DNA of 64,000 bases from Rhodocyclus purpureus (GTDB lineage: Bacteria; Pseudomonadota; Gammaproteobacteria; Burkholderiales; Rhodocyclaceae), in the NCBI RefSeq assembly GCF_016653115.1, contig NZ_NHRX01000030.1:1-64000 (forward strand). Direction: 5' to 3'. The first letter of the stretch is position 1, and every line of letters starts with the position of its first letter. A program made the position numbers and the translations under genes. Positions 16,888 to 27,122 of the stretch are shown piece after piece. The notes under the pieces are model-generated. The model was not told the origin of the DNA. It searched no databases and saw only the letters and a program-made list of their open reading frames with translations.

Positions 16888-17733
16888 ATGCCCGCCCCCT
16901 TTGCCAACGCGCTGACCATCGACGTCGAGGACTATTTCCAGGTCTCGGCATTCGCGCCGCACATCCCGCGCAGCGAGTGGGCGACGCGCGAGTGCCGGAT
17001 CGAACGCAATGTCGACCGCATCCTGGCGATGCTCGACGAGCACGAGACCAAGGCCACCTTCTTCGCCCTCGGCTGGGTCGCCGAGCGCTACCCGCAGGTC
17101 ATCCGGCGGATCGTCGCCGGCGGCCACGAGCTCGCCAGCCACGGTTATGCGCACGAGCGCGCCAGCGAGCAGACGCCGGCCGCGTTCTCGTCCGACGTGC
17201 GCCTTGCCAAGCTGATCCTCGAAGACCTTTCCTCCTGCGCCGTGCGCGGCTACCGCGCACCGAGCTTCTCGATCGGTGCGGGCAACCTGTGGGCCTTCGA
17301 GTGCCTGGAACGCGCAGGCTACCAGTACAGCTCGAGCGTCTACCCGATCCGTCACGACCATTACGGGATGCCCGACGCACCACGGCATGCGCACAGGATT
17401 TCCGGCGTGCTCGAAATTCCGGCGACGACCTTGCGTCTGCTCAGTCGCAACTGGCCGGCCAGCGGCGGCGGCTATTTCCGCCTGCTGCCCTACCGCCTGT
17501 CACGCTGGATGATCCGCCGCGTCAACACGGTCGACCGGCTGCCGGCGGTCTTCTACTTCCACCCCTGGGAAGTCGACCCGGCGCAGCCACGCATCCCGGG
17601 GATCGGCCTGAAGACGCGCTTCCGTCATTACCTCAACATCCAGCGCATGGAACAACGCTTGCGCCGCCTCCTGGCCGACTTTTCCTGGGGGCGGATGGAC
17701 GAGCTGTTCCTCACGGGGCGCGGGCGTCCATGA
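16888..17733 (+). CDS. XrtA-system polysaccharide deacetylase
   Basis: A 281-residue NodB-type deacetylase of the PEP-CTERM-associated group (TIGR03006-like). Catalytic and metal motifs: LTIDVEDYFQ at about residues 9-18 (Asp for metal and base), SHGYAHER with the metal-binding His pair, and RGYRAPSFSIG. No signal peptide is visible, so it may act in the cytoplasm or on membrane-linked intermediates. The start at 16888 avoids a long upstream reading that runs antisense-like through wecB. It overlaps the next gene by four bases. Confidence 0.92.
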   Translation: MPAPFANALTIDVEDYFQVSAFAPHIPRSEWATRECRIERNVDRILAMLDEHETKATFFALGWVAERYPQVIRRIVAGGHELASHGYAHERASEQTPAAFSSDVRLAKLILEDLSSCAVRGYRAPSFSIGAGNLWAFECLERAGYQYSSSVYPIRHDHYGMPDAPRHAHRISGVLEIPATTLRLLSRNWPASGGGYFRLLPYRLSRWMIRRVNTVDRLPAVFYFHPWEVDPAQPRIPGIGLKTRFRHYLNIQRMEQRLRRLLADFSWGRMDELFLTGRGRP

Positions 17734-18764
17734 TCATCCGTGAGCTGCAGCCTGCCGACACGCGCGGCGCCGCGCGCTGGGACGAGTTTGTCTTCGCCTG
17801 CCCGGAAGCTACTTTCTTTCACCGCGCAGCCTGGCAGGGGATCGTTCGCGAAGTGTTCCGCCACCCGACCCATTTCCTCTTTGCCGAAGACGCGGGCGAG
17901 CTCGAAGGCGTGCTGCCGCTGGCAGAGGTCGATAGCCTGCTCTTCGGCCACGCGCTGGTGGCGATGCCCTTCGCGGTCTATGGCGGGGTCGCGGCGAGCA
18001 GCGGCGAAGCCGCGCAGCGGCTCGAAGAAGCGGCACAGCGCCTGGCCGGACAACTCGGCGTCGCCCACCTCGAATTCCGCAACTGCAGGCAGCGCCATCC
18101 CGACTGGCCGGCCCAGGACCTCTACGTCACCTTCCGCAAGGAGATCCTGCCTACGGTCGAGGACAACCTGCTCGCCATCCCGCGCAAGCAGCGGGCGATG
18201 GTGCGCAAGGGAATCGGCAACGGCCTGACGAGCAGCATCGACGCGTCGACCGATCGCTTCTTCCGGCTCTTTGCCGACAACGCGCACCGTCACGGCACGC
18301 CCGCGCTGCCGCGGCGCTACTTCGAATCGCTGCAGCACGCCTTCGGCGAAGACTGCGAGGTGCTGACCGTGAGCACGGCCGAGGGGCAGCCGCTCAGCAG
18401 CGTGCTCTCCTTCTATTTCCGCGACGAAGTGCTGCCCTACTACGCCGGCGACGACGAGCGCGCGCGCGAGCTTGCCGCCAACGACTTCAAGTACTGGGAA
18501 CTGCTGCGCCGCAGCTGCGAGCGCGGACTCAAGGTGTTCGACTACGGGCGCAGCAAGAAGGGCACGGGCTCGTACGCCTTCAAGAAGAACTGGGGCTTCG
18601 CGCCGCAGCCGCTGCACTACGAATACTGCCTGTACCGGCGCGCAGGCATCCCGCAGAACAACCCGAGCAACGCGAAATTCAGGCTGTTCATCGAAGCCTG
18701 GCGACGCCTGCCGCTCTGGCTGGCCAACCGGCTCGGTCCGCACATCGTGCGCAACCTGGGATGA
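17730..18764 (+). CDS. FemAB-like XrtA-associated N-acyltransferase
   Basis: A 344-residue protein of the FemAB/GNAT superfamily (TIGR03019-like). It has the paired GNAT folds of FemAB, with ATFFHRAAWQGIVREVF early and FDYGRSKKGTGSYAFKKNWGF at about 258-278, a signature of this exosortase-linked group. FemAB enzymes move amino acids from aminoacyl-tRNA to amino groups; the donor here is unknown. The polysaccharide, perhaps after deacetylation by the neighbouring enzyme, is a reasonable acceptor (inference). It overlaps the deacetylase by four bases and ends six bases before the next gene. Confidence 0.9.
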   Translation: MIIRELQPADTRGAARWDEFVFACPEATFFHRAAWQGIVREVFRHPTHFLFAEDAGELEGVLPLAEVDSLLFGHALVAMPFAVYGGVAASSGEAAQRLEEAAQRLAGQLGVAHLEFRNCRQRHPDWPAQDLYVTFRKEILPTVEDNLLAIPRKQRAMVRKGIGNGLTSSIDASTDRFFRLFADNAHRHGTPALPRRYFESLQHAFGEDCEVLTVSTAEGQPLSSVLSFYFRDEVLPYYAGDDERARELAANDFKYWELLRRSCERGLKVFDYGRSKKGTGSYAFKKNWGFAPQPLHYEYCLYRRAGIPQNNPSNAKFRLFIEAWRRLPLWLANRLGPHIVRNLG

Positions 18765-18770
18765 CGCGCG

Positions 18771-19982
18771 ATGACCAACATCCTCTATCTCGTCCATCGT
18801 CTGCCCTACCCGCCGAACAAGGGTGACAAGCTGCGCTCCTACCATCTGCTCAAGCACCTGCTCGAACGGCATCGCGTGTTCCTCGGCACCTTCATCGACG
18901 ACCCGGAAGACGAGCCGCACATCGAGCTGCTGCGGGGAATGTGTGCCGACCTGCACGTCGCCCGCATCGATCCGCGTCTGGCCAGGCTGCGCAGCCTGAA
19001 CGGACTCGTTGCCGGCGAGCCGCTGACGCTCGCCTACTATCGCGACGGCGGCTTGCGCGCCTGGGTCGATCGCTGCTGCCGGACGAACGCCATCGACGCC
19101 GCGGTGGTCTTCTCCTCGGCGATGGCGCAGTACGTCGAGGACAAGCCCCTGCTGCCGACCCTGATCGACTTCGTCGATGTCGATTCGGCCAAGTGGACGC
19201 AATACGCAGCGCAGCATCGCTGGCCGCTGTCGTGGCTGTACCGGCGCGAGGGAGAGACCCTGCTCGCCTACGAGCGCAGGATGGCCGCTCGTGCCACACG
19301 CGGCCTCTTCGTCACCGAGGCCGAGGTCGCGCTGTTCACCCGCCTCGCCCCCGAGTGCAGCCGGCAGGTCGAGGCCGTCGGCAACGGCGTCGATGCCGAC
19401 TATTTCTCGGTCGATCCCGGGCGCCCGTCGCCCTACCGCGCGGGCGAGTTGCCGGTCGTGTTCACCGGCGCCATGGACTACTGGCCGAACATCGACGCGG
19501 TCACCTGGTTCGCGCGCGAGATGCTACCTGAACTGCGCGCGCGGCAGCCGCATGCGCGCTTCGTGATCGTCGGCCGCAGCCCGACGGACGAGGTCAGCGC
19601 GCTCGCCGGCGAGCACGTCGTCGTCACCGGCACCGTCGCCGACGTCCGCCCGTGGCTGCAGCACGCGAAGGTCGTGGTCGCACCGTTGCGCGTCGCGCGC
19701 GGCATCCAGAACAAGATTCTCGAAGCGATGGCGATGGCGAAACCCGTTGTTGCATCGATCGAATGCGCGAGTGCGATCGATGCCCTGGAGGGCCGGGAAT
19801 TGCTGACCGCAGCATCGCCCACGGACTTCATCGACCGGGTCGACCACTTGCTGAATGCGGAGGAGCCAGGCAGAGGCATCGGCCACGCGGCAAGGCAACG
19901 CATACTCGCGCACTACAGCTGGGGGGCAAATCTCGCCGCCCTGGACCGCCATCTTCCATTGTCGAACGGGATCAGCCAATGA
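18771..19982 (+). CDS. XrtA-system glycosyltransferase (TIGR03087-like)
   Basis: A 403-residue GT-B glycosyltransferase. The N-terminus ILYLVHRLPYPPNKGDKLRS, with the PPNKGD signature, is typical of the sugar transferase found directly before the exosortase. The C-terminal half has the GT4 donor-site pattern, including VVTGTVADVRPWL and ILEAMAMAKPVVAS. It would add one residue of the repeat unit at the cytoplasmic face. Its stop overlaps the xrtA start (ATGA). Confidence 0.9.
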   Translation: MTNILYLVHRLPYPPNKGDKLRSYHLLKHLLERHRVFLGTFIDDPEDEPHIELLRGMCADLHVARIDPRLARLRSLNGLVAGEPLTLAYYRDGGLRAWVDRCCRTNAIDAAVVFSSAMAQYVEDKPLLPTLIDFVDVDSAKWTQYAAQHRWPLSWLYRREGETLLAYERRMAARATRGLFVTEAEVALFTRLAPECSRQVEAVGNGVDADYFSVDPGRPSPYRAGELPVVFTGAMDYWPNIDAVTWFAREMLPELRARQPHARFVIVGRSPTDEVSALAGEHVVVTGTVADVRPWLQHAKVVVAPLRVARGIQNKILEAMAMAKPVVASIECASAIDALEGRELLTAASPTDFIDRVDHLLNAEEPGRGIGHAARQRILAHYSWGANLAALDRHLPLSNGISQ

Positions 19983-21505
19983 ACCAGTACGCGCCTGCTG
20001 CGGCAAGGCAATGGCAACCTACACTGCTGGCGATCGGGGCGACCCTGCTGTGGGTCGGCTACTGCTACTGGCGTACGCTGGACGGGATGACCCAAATCTG
20101 GTGGCGCTCGGAAACCTACCTTCACGGGTTTGTCGTCGCCCCCATCTCGCTCTGGCTCATCTGGCGCGAGCGCGAGCATCTAGGACGGCTGCAGCCGTCC
20201 GCCAGCTTCTGGCTTCTCCTGCCGCTGGCGGGGATCGTCCTCCTGTGGCTGCTGGGAGACCTGATTGGAGCGAATGCGCTGACCCAGTTTGCCGTGGTCG
20301 GCATCGTGGTGCTGGCAGTCATGGCATTGGTCGGTACCCAGACCAGCAGGAAGCTCGCATTTCCCTTGCTGTTCCTGTTCTTTTCGGTGCCGATCGGCGA
20401 TTTCCTGATGCCACGCCTTATGGAATGGACCGCTGACTTTACAACGCTTGCCTTGCGTCTGACGGGAATACCCGTTTACAGGGAGGGTCAGAACTTCATG
20501 ATCCCCAGCGGCCACTGGTCGGTGATCGAGACGTGCAGCGGTATTCGCTACCTGATCGCCTCATTGATGATCGGCACTCTTTACGCCTACCTGAACTATC
20601 AGTCGCTGCAAAGACGCCTGGCCCTCATCCTGGTGGCACTGCTCGTACCCATCGTCGCGAACTGGCTCCGGGCATACCTCATTGTCATGATCGGTCACCT
20701 CTCCGACAACCGGCTGGCGGTCGGCGTGGATCATCTCATCTACGGCTGGATATTTTTCGGAATCGTGATCGCCACCATCTTTGGCATAGGAATGCGCTGG
20801 CAAGAGCCAGCACCTGCAGCTCGGGACCTGGCCAGCGAGGCGGCCCCCGGATCCGCGAAAGACAACAGTGTCTGGCTGCTTGCGCCCGCGGTCGCGCTGG
20901 TCATTGCATCGGGACCGGCAGTTACCAGTCTGCTCCGCGCGGACAAGCACGCCGAACCGGTCGCTCTGTCCTTGCCCGAATCCACGCACGAATGGAAAGC
21001 CGGCCCGCCGATGATCAACTGGCAACCCAGGTTTAACCAGCCTTCCGCTCAAGCGCACTCGTCCTACACCAAGGACGACCGCTGGGTGGGGGTCTACGTC
21101 GCTTACTATCGCAACCAGAATTACGAACGAAAACTGGTGACATCGAGCAACGTGCTGGTCGGCTCGCAGAGCCCCAACTGGCAACTCGTCGCCAGAGGAG
21201 AAGATGCCGCCCCGTCCACGGCAAGGGTACAGCGCGTCCGCACTGGCGAAATACTCTCCTTGCAGAACAAGCGCGACGAACGCTACCTCATCTGGCAGTG
21301 GTACTGGATCAACGGCCGCCTGACCAGCAGCGATATCGAGGCCAAGTGGCTATCGATGCTTTCCATATTGTCCGGTCAGGGTGACGACGGAGCGGTGATC
21401 ATTCTCTATGCACCCAAGCCCGACGCCGGCGAGACCTTGGCCAGCTTCAACCAAGACCTGGGCGATGAAATCCATCGCCGCCTGCGCGAGGCCAGGCGGC
21501 GATGA
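19979..21505 (+). CDS. xrtA: Exosortase A fused to EpsI domain
   Basis: A 508-residue integral membrane protein. Residues 1-290 form the eight-or-so-helix exosortase core. The predicted catalytic triad is present: Cys186 in VIETCSGIRYL, Arg231 in NWLRAYL, and His252 in VDHLIYGWIFFG. Exosortases cut C-terminal PEP-CTERM sorting signals at the inner membrane. Residues about 310-508 form an EpsI/DUF3485 domain, starting around a further hydrophobic helix and continuing with WVGVYVAYYRNQNYERKLV. Fusion of XrtA to EpsI is common in these loci. It overlaps both neighbours by four bases. No PEP-CTERM protein is encoded in the window, so its substrates lie elsewhere. Confidence 0.95.
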   Translation: MNQYAPAAARQWQPTLLAIGATLLWVGYCYWRTLDGMTQIWWRSETYLHGFVVAPISLWLIWREREHLGRLQPSASFWLLLPLAGIVLLWLLGDLIGANALTQFAVVGIVVLAVMALVGTQTSRKLAFPLLFLFFSVPIGDFLMPRLMEWTADFTTLALRLTGIPVYREGQNFMIPSGHWSVIETCSGIRYLIASLMIGTLYAYLNYQSLQRRLALILVALLVPIVANWLRAYLIVMIGHLSDNRLAVGVDHLIYGWIFFGIVIATIFGIGMRWQEPAPAARDLASEAAPGSAKDNSVWLLAPAVALVIASGPAVTSLLRADKHAEPVALSLPESTHEWKAGPPMINWQPRFNQPSAQAHSSYTKDDRWVGVYVAYYRNQNYERKLVTSSNVLVGSQSPNWQLVARGEDAAPSTARVQRVRTGEILSLQNKRDERYLIWQWYWINGRLTSSDIEAKWLSMLSILSGQGDDGAVIILYAPKPDAGETLASFNQDLGDEIHRRLREARRR

Positions 21506-22662
21506 ACGATCCTCGCCCGCTGATCGCCCACGTGGTGTACCGCTTCGACATCGGAGGACTGGAGAACGGCATCGTGAACCTGATCAACCACATGCCCGAA
21601 GATTCCTATCGTCATGTCGTCATCGCCCTGACGGAGATCACTACCTTCAGGCAGCGCATTCGTCGGACCGATGTCGAATTCATCGCCCTGCACAAGCCTC
21701 CCGGACACCTTGTGGCGAGCTATCCGAGGCTGTATCGCCTGTTTCGGCGACTCGCACCGACCATCGTCCACACCAGAAATCTGGCCGCGCTCGAGGCGGT
21801 GGTGCCGGCATGGGCTGCCGGCGTCCCGATGCGCATCCACGGCGAGCACGGCCGCGACGTCGGCGATATCAACGGCGATAACAGGAAATACCAGTGGCTG
21901 CGGCGAATTTACAGCCCGTTCGTGAAACATTACATCGCCCTGTCGTGCGATCTCGAACGCTATCTCGTCAGTCGGGTTGGCATCCGTGCGCATCGCATCA
22001 CCCAGATTTACAACGGTGTCGATTCTTTGCGCTTTCATCCGCGTTCATCGCGGCAGGCGATCTCCGGGTCGCCCTTCAACGCTGCCGGTTTCTGGATCGT
22101 CGGCACCATAGGCCGCATGCAGGCGATCAAGGATCAGAGCAACCTCGCCCGGGCCTTCGTCAAGACGCTACAGATCGCCCCCGAACTCCGCGACCGACTA
22201 CGACTGGTCATGATCGGCGATGGCCCGTTGCGCCTTGAGTCGCAAGCAATCCTTGGTGCCGCCGGCCTGAGCGATCTGGCATGGTTGCCGGGGGAGCGCA
22301 ACGATGTGCCCGAGATCATGGGCGCCCTTGACTGCTTCGTCCTCCCCTCGCTGGGTGAGGGCATCTCCAATACGATCCTTGAAGCCATGTCCTGCGCCAT
22401 CCCTGTCATCGCCACTGCGGTTGGCGGTAATGTCGAACTCGTCAGCGATGGATTGAACGGGCGACTCGTTCCTGCCGCCAACCCGGAGGCACTGGCAGAA
22501 GCCATTGTCAGCTTGGCACGACGGCCGGAACTTGCGCGACAAATGGGGCGACAAGGCCGCCAACTGGTCGATAAAAACTATGGCATGGCGGCCATGGTCC
22601 GCAATTACCGACAGCTATACGGCCGTCTGTGCGAAAGCAGCGCCCGGCAATTCTCCACCTGA
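21502..22662 (+). CDS. XrtA-system glycosyltransferase, GT4 (TIGR03088-like)
   Basis: A 386-residue GT-B glycosyltransferase. The N-terminal domain opens with HVVYRFDIGGLENGIVNLIN, whose glycine loop is characteristic of GT4. The donor site contains GEGISNTILEAMSCAIPVIAT, with the two conserved Glu residues seven apart. It belongs to the group that directly follows exosortase A. It overlaps xrtA by four bases and precedes the amidotransferase by 14 bases. Confidence 0.9.
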   Translation: MNDPRPLIAHVVYRFDIGGLENGIVNLINHMPEDSYRHVVIALTEITTFRQRIRRTDVEFIALHKPPGHLVASYPRLYRLFRRLAPTIVHTRNLAALEAVVPAWAAGVPMRIHGEHGRDVGDINGDNRKYQWLRRIYSPFVKHYIALSCDLERYLVSRVGIRAHRITQIYNGVDSLRFHPRSSRQAISGSPFNAAGFWIVGTIGRMQAIKDQSNLARAFVKTLQIAPELRDRLRLVMIGDGPLRLESQAILGAAGLSDLAWLPGERNDVPEIMGALDCFVLPSLGEGISNTILEAMSCAIPVIATAVGGNVELVSDGLNGRLVPAANPEALAEAIVSLARRPELARQMGRQGRQLVDKNYGMAAMVRNYRQLYGRLCESSARQFST

Positions 22663-22676
22663 TCGGACCAAAGAGC

Positions 22677-24584
22677 ATGTGCGGCATCACAGGGATTTTC
22701 GACACCCGAGGTCAACGCGACATCGATCGCGCCGTGCTGCAGCGCATGAACGAGGCGCAGCGGCATCGCGGCCCCGATGACGGAGGCCTGCACATCGAAC
22801 CCGGAGTCGGCCTCGGTCACCGACGTCTTGCGATCATCGATCTGTCGACCGGTCAGCAGCCGCTCTACAACGAGGACGGCAGCGTCTGCGTCGTGTTCAA
22901 CGGCGAGATCTACAACTACCGGACACTCATCCCGGAACTGCAGGCGCTCGGCCACGTCTTCCACACCCGCAGCGACACCGAGGTCATCGTCCATGCGTGG
23001 GAAACCTGGGGCGAGCGCTGTGTCGAGCGCTTCCGCGGCATGTTCGCCTTCGCCCTCTGGGACCGCCAGCGCGAGACACTCTTCCTGGCGCGCGACCGGC
23101 TCGGCGTCAAGCCGCTCTTCTACGCGCTCCTCGACGATGGCAGCTTCCTGTTCGGATCCGAACTCAAATCCCTGCTCGCCCACGGAGGCCTCAAGCGCGA
23201 GATCGACCCCTGTGCCGTCGAGGAATACTTTGCCTTGGGCTACGTCGCCGAACCACGTACGATTTTCAGGCAGGCAAGGAAGCTTCCGCCCGCACACACG
23301 CTCGTCCTGCGCCGCGCTCAGCCCTTGCCTGAAGCGCGTGCATACTGGGACGTCAGCTTCACCCTCGACAACCCGATCAGCGACGCCGATGCCTGCAGCG
23401 AACTGAATCATCGTCTGGAAGAATCGATCCGGCTGCGCATGATCTCGGAAGTTCCGCTTGGCGCCTTCCTCTCCGGGGGCGTGGACTCAAGCGCCGTCGT
23501 CGCCATCATGGCCGGTCTATCGACGTCTCCGGTCAACACCTGTTCCATCGGCTTCGCCGACCCCGCCTTCAACGAGTCGGAATTCGCACAGAGGGTCGCC
23601 AACCGCTACCGGACCCGGCATCAGCTCGACAGAGTGGAAAGCGACGACTTCGACCTGATCGACACCTTGGCCGGACTCTACGATGAACCCTATGCCGACA
23701 GCTCGGCCATCCCGACCTACCGCGTCTGCCAACTGGCGCGCAAACATGTCACGGTAGCGCTCTCGGGCGACGGCGGCGACGAAAGCTTCGGCGGCTATCG
23801 GCGTTACCGCCTGCACCTGATGGAAGAAAAGATGCGCTCGGTGCTGCCGCTGGGGCTTCGTCGCCCGCTCTTCGGCGTGCTCGGCAAGCTCTACCCGAAA
23901 GCCGACTGGGCGCCACGGATCCTGCGCGCCAAGACGACCTTCGAGGGCATGGCCCGCAGTTCGGTGGAGGCCTATTTCCATTCCGTCTCCATCCTGCGCG
24001 GACCGATGCGCGAGCAGCTCTTTACCCCCGCCTTTCGCTCTGCGCTGGACGGCTACGATGCCCGGGAGGTGTTCGAGAGGCACGCGGCCAAGGCCGGCAC
24101 CGACGATCCCTTGGGAATGATCCAGTACCTCGATCTCAAGACCTATCTGGTTGGCGATATCAACACCAAGGTAGACCGCGCCAGCATGGCCCACTCTCTG
24201 GAAGTGCGCGAACCGCTGATGGACCACCCGCTGGTCGAGTGGCTGGCGAGCCTGCGCAGTTCGCAGAAAATCCGCGGTCAGGAAGGGAAGTACCTACTGA
24301 AGAAGGCGATGGAGCCGAAGCTGCCCGACGACATACTTTACCGTCCCAAGATGGGCTTCGCCGTACCGCTGGCCCGCTGGTTTCGGGGGCCGCTCAGGCA
24401 ACGCATGCAGGAAGCCATCCTCGGCCCGCGACTGGCCGAAACCGGCTGGTTCAACCGCCCCTACCTCGAACATCTGGTCGACGCGCATTTATCCGGTCGC
24501 CATGACTGCAGCGCACCGATCTGGACCCTCCTCATGTTCGAGGCCTTCCTGCGCAACGTAATGGAACAGCGGAGCCGCCCATGA
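22677..24584 (+). CDS. XrtA-system asparagine-synthase-type amidotransferase
   Basis: A 635-residue protein of the AsnB fold. The N-terminal glutaminase begins MCGITGIFDTRG with the nucleophile Cys2, plus HRGPDDGG and FNGEIYNYR; this forced the start choice at 22677. The synthetase domain has the ATP pyrophosphatase loop SGGVDSS at 266-272. The TIGR03108-like group is a fixed part of XrtA loci and is thought to amidate a sugar or other carboxylate rather than make free asparagine (family inference). Its 3' end overlaps the next glycosyltransferase by four bases. Confidence 0.93.
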   Translation: MCGITGIFDTRGQRDIDRAVLQRMNEAQRHRGPDDGGLHIEPGVGLGHRRLAIIDLSTGQQPLYNEDGSVCVVFNGEIYNYRTLIPELQALGHVFHTRSDTEVIVHAWETWGERCVERFRGMFAFALWDRQRETLFLARDRLGVKPLFYALLDDGSFLFGSELKSLLAHGGLKREIDPCAVEEYFALGYVAEPRTIFRQARKLPPAHTLVLRRAQPLPEARAYWDVSFTLDNPISDADACSELNHRLEESIRLRMISEVPLGAFLSGGVDSSAVVAIMAGLSTSPVNTCSIGFADPAFNESEFAQRVANRYRTRHQLDRVESDDFDLIDTLAGLYDEPYADSSAIPTYRVCQLARKHVTVALSGDGGDESFGGYRRYRLHLMEEKMRSVLPLGLRRPLFGVLGKLYPKADWAPRILRAKTTFEGMARSSVEAYFHSVSILRGPMREQLFTPAFRSALDGYDAREVFERHAAKAGTDDPLGMIQYLDLKTYLVGDINTKVDRASMAHSLEVREPLMDHPLVEWLASLRSSQKIRGQEGKYLLKKAMEPKLPDDILYRPKMGFAVPLARWFRGPLRQRMQEAILGPRLAETGWFNRPYLEHLVDAHLSGRHDCSAPIWTLLMFEAFLRNVMEQRSRP

Positions 24585-25804
24585 TTCGCAGCCTGCACAT
24601 CCTCGACCACTCGATCCCCCTGCACAGCGGCTACACCTTCCGCACGGCCGCCTTGCTGCGCGAGCAGCGTGCGCTCGGCTGGGAAACTTTCCACCTGACG
24701 TCCCCGAAGCAAGGTGCGAGCAGTGGCCCCATTGAGGAAGTCGACGGATTGCGCTTCTACCGCACCCGATCCCGGTCCAGCACTCTTTCGCGACTGCCGC
24801 TTGCACAGGCAGTCGCCCTCATGCAGCGACTGGAAAACCGCATCGAGGAAGTCGCGAACGACATCCGGCCTGACATCATCCACGCCCATTCGCCGGTACT
24901 CAATGCCATCCCGGCAATCAGAGTGGCGCGCCGACGGGGCATCCCCATCGTCTATGAGGTCCGCGCCTTCTGGGAAGATGCGGCCGTCGACCACGGCACG
25001 ACCCGCGCGGGTAGCCTGCGCTACCGTGCCTCCCGCTGGTTGGAGAGCCGGGCGATGCGTAAGGTGGATCACGTCTTCACCATCTGCGAGGGCCTGCGCG
25101 CCGACATCCTCGCGCGCGGTATCGCCGACAGCAAGGTCAGCGTCATTCCCAACGCCGTGGACGTCGAAGCCTTCCGGCCAGCCCGCCCACCCGAGCGGCA
25201 GCTGCTACGCAAGTACGGCCTGGAGGGCAATACCGTGATCGGCTTTGTCGGCTCCTTCTACGCATACGAAGGACTGGACTTGCTGCTCGACGCCTTTCCG
25301 ACCATCCTTCGGCAAGAGCCCGCAACCCGCCTGCTGCTGGTCGGCGGCGGTCCGCAGGAAGAAAATCTCAGGCAGCGTGCCACGGCGCTGGGCCTGGACG
25401 ACCAGGTGGTGTTCACCGGGCGAGTGGCGCACAGCGAGGTCAGCCGCTATTACGATCTGGTCGACATCCTCGCCTACCCCCGCCATTCGATACGGCTGAC
25501 CGAACTGGTGACACCGTTGAAGCCTCTGGAAGCGATGGCCCAAGGCCAAGTCTTCGTCGCCTCGGATGTCGGCGGACACAGGGAACTGATCGAGCACGGC
25601 AAGACCGGCATGCTTTTCCGGGCAGGCGACGCCGGGTCGCTCGCCGCTGCCATCCTCGACCTCGTCAGGCAGCGCGAACGATGGCCGGAGCTCAAGGCCA
25701 ACGGCCGGCGCTTCGTCGAGGAGGTGCGCAATTGGCGCAACAGCGTTGCCAATTACCGGGCCCCCTACCTCAAGCTGATCGGCAAGCAAGACACCGGCGA
25801 CTAA
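24581..25804 (+). CDS. XrtA-system glycosyltransferase, GT4 (TIGR04063-like)
   Basis: A 407-residue GT-B glycosyltransferase. It opens ILDHSIPLHSGYTFRTAALL, a signature of the exosortase-A-linked group, with a glycine-containing acceptor loop. The donor domain has GFVGSFYAYEGLDLLLDA and the EAMAQGQVFVASDVGG stretch. Translationally coupled to the amidotransferase by ATGA overlap, it probably transfers one sugar of the repeat unit. Confidence 0.9.
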   Translation: MIRSLHILDHSIPLHSGYTFRTAALLREQRALGWETFHLTSPKQGASSGPIEEVDGLRFYRTRSRSSTLSRLPLAQAVALMQRLENRIEEVANDIRPDIIHAHSPVLNAIPAIRVARRRGIPIVYEVRAFWEDAAVDHGTTRAGSLRYRASRWLESRAMRKVDHVFTICEGLRADILARGIADSKVSVIPNAVDVEAFRPARPPERQLLRKYGLEGNTVIGFVGSFYAYEGLDLLLDAFPTILRQEPATRLLLVGGGPQEENLRQRATALGLDDQVVFTGRVAHSEVSRYYDLVDILAYPRHSIRLTELVTPLKPLEAMAQGQVFVASDVGGHRELIEHGKTGMLFRAGDAGSLAAAILDLVRQRERWPELKANGRRFVEEVRNWRNSVANYRAPYLKLIGKQDTGD

Positions 25805-25823
25805 GTGTCTGCTCGCTGCGCAC

Positions 25824-27026
25824 ATGAGCCCCCCCATCCGTACCCTGCTCTTCTCGACGCTGTACCCCAGCGTGGTCAGGCCCTTGCACGGCATCTTCGT
25901 TGAAACGCGCTTGCGCGAGTTGCTGAAGAGCGGCGAAGTCGAAACCCGTGTGATCGCGCCAGTGCCCTGGTTTCCTTCGCGCGCGCGACGCTTCGGCGAG
26001 TACGCGACATTCGCGGCGACGCCCTGTCGCGAACTGCATGGCGACATCGAGGTCCACCACCCCCGCTATTTCCTGCCGCCCAAGGTCGGAATGAACATCG
26101 CCCCGCGGACATTGGCGATCGGCGCACTGCCGACCGCCAGACGCATGATCGAGGACGGCTTCGATTTCGACCTCATCGATGCGCATTATTACTACCCCGA
26201 CGGCGTCGCTGCATCGATACTTGCGCGCAAGCTCGGCAAGCCCTTCGTCGTCACCGCGCGCGGCAGCGATCTCAACCTGATAGCGCGCTATCCCCACCCG
26301 CGCAGGCTCATCCTGCAGACCGCCGCCAACGCGCATGCCTCGATCGGCGTCTGCAAGGCGTTGATGGACCGTCTGGAAGAACTGGGGGCCGATCCGGCCA
26401 AGCTGCACGTGCTGCGCAATGGTGTCGACCTGGAGCGATTCAGGCCGGAGGAAAAAGCGCTGGCGCGCAGGAAACTCGGTCTACCCGATCAGACACTGCT
26501 CCTCTCAGTCGGACACCTGGTCGAACTGAAAGGGCATCATATCGCCATCGAGGCACTGACCAGTCTGCCGACGACGGTCAGCCTCGTCATCGCCGGCGCC
26601 GGCCCTGAACGCACAGCGCTACGAGACTTGGCGGGTCGTCTCGGGCTAAGCGCCAGGGTACGCTTCGCCGGCGAGGTGAGCCACGACGAACTGCGCTGGT
26701 GGTACAGCGCGGCCGACGCGCTGCTCCTCTGCTCTAGCCGTGAAGGCTGGGCCAACGTCTTGCTCGAGGCCATGGCCTGCGGCACCCCGGTGGTGGCAAC
26801 GGCGGTCTCCGGAACACAAGAAGTGGTACGGACTGCTGTCGCCGGCCGCCTCGTCCCCGAACGCGCAGCCCCGAGCATTGCCGACGCCGTCAGGAAATTG
26901 CTCGCCGATCTGCCGGAACGAGCGCAAGTTCGACGCTACGCCGAAGGCTTCGACTGGACGGAAACGACTCAACGACAAGTCGAACTGTTCAGGGAGATAA
27001 CAGCGTCCGCGCGAGCAAGCCGGTAG
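25824..27026 (+). CDS. Glycosyltransferase, GT4
   Basis: A 400-residue GT-B enzyme. It starts IRTLLFSTLYPSVVRPLHGIFVE; the central VTARGSDLNLIARYP and the donor motif SREGWANVLLEAMACGTPVVAT are typical of GT4 retaining transferases. It lies 19 bases after the previous glycosyltransferase and runs in the same direction, so it is probably part of the same pathway. Sugar specificity cannot be read from sequence. Confidence 0.88.
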   Translation: MSPPIRTLLFSTLYPSVVRPLHGIFVETRLRELLKSGEVETRVIAPVPWFPSRARRFGEYATFAATPCRELHGDIEVHHPRYFLPPKVGMNIAPRTLAIGALPTARRMIEDGFDFDLIDAHYYYPDGVAASILARKLGKPFVVTARGSDLNLIARYPHPRRLILQTAANAHASIGVCKALMDRLEELGADPAKLHVLRNGVDLERFRPEEKALARRKLGLPDQTLLLSVGHLVELKGHHIAIEALTSLPTTVSLVIAGAGPERTALRDLAGRLGLSARVRFAGEVSHDELRWWYSAADALLLCSSREGWANVLLEAMACGTPVVATAVSGTQEVVRTAVAGRLVPERAAPSIADAVRKLLADLPERAQVRRYAEGFDWTETTQRQVELFREITASARASR

Positions 27027-27122
27027 GGCTGAAGATGAATCTGCGCCCCCGCTTCGCGCCCCCCGCCCGCCAGTCGCTCGCGATGTCGGCGTCGGGCCTC
27101 AAAAACCATGCAGGGGACCGAC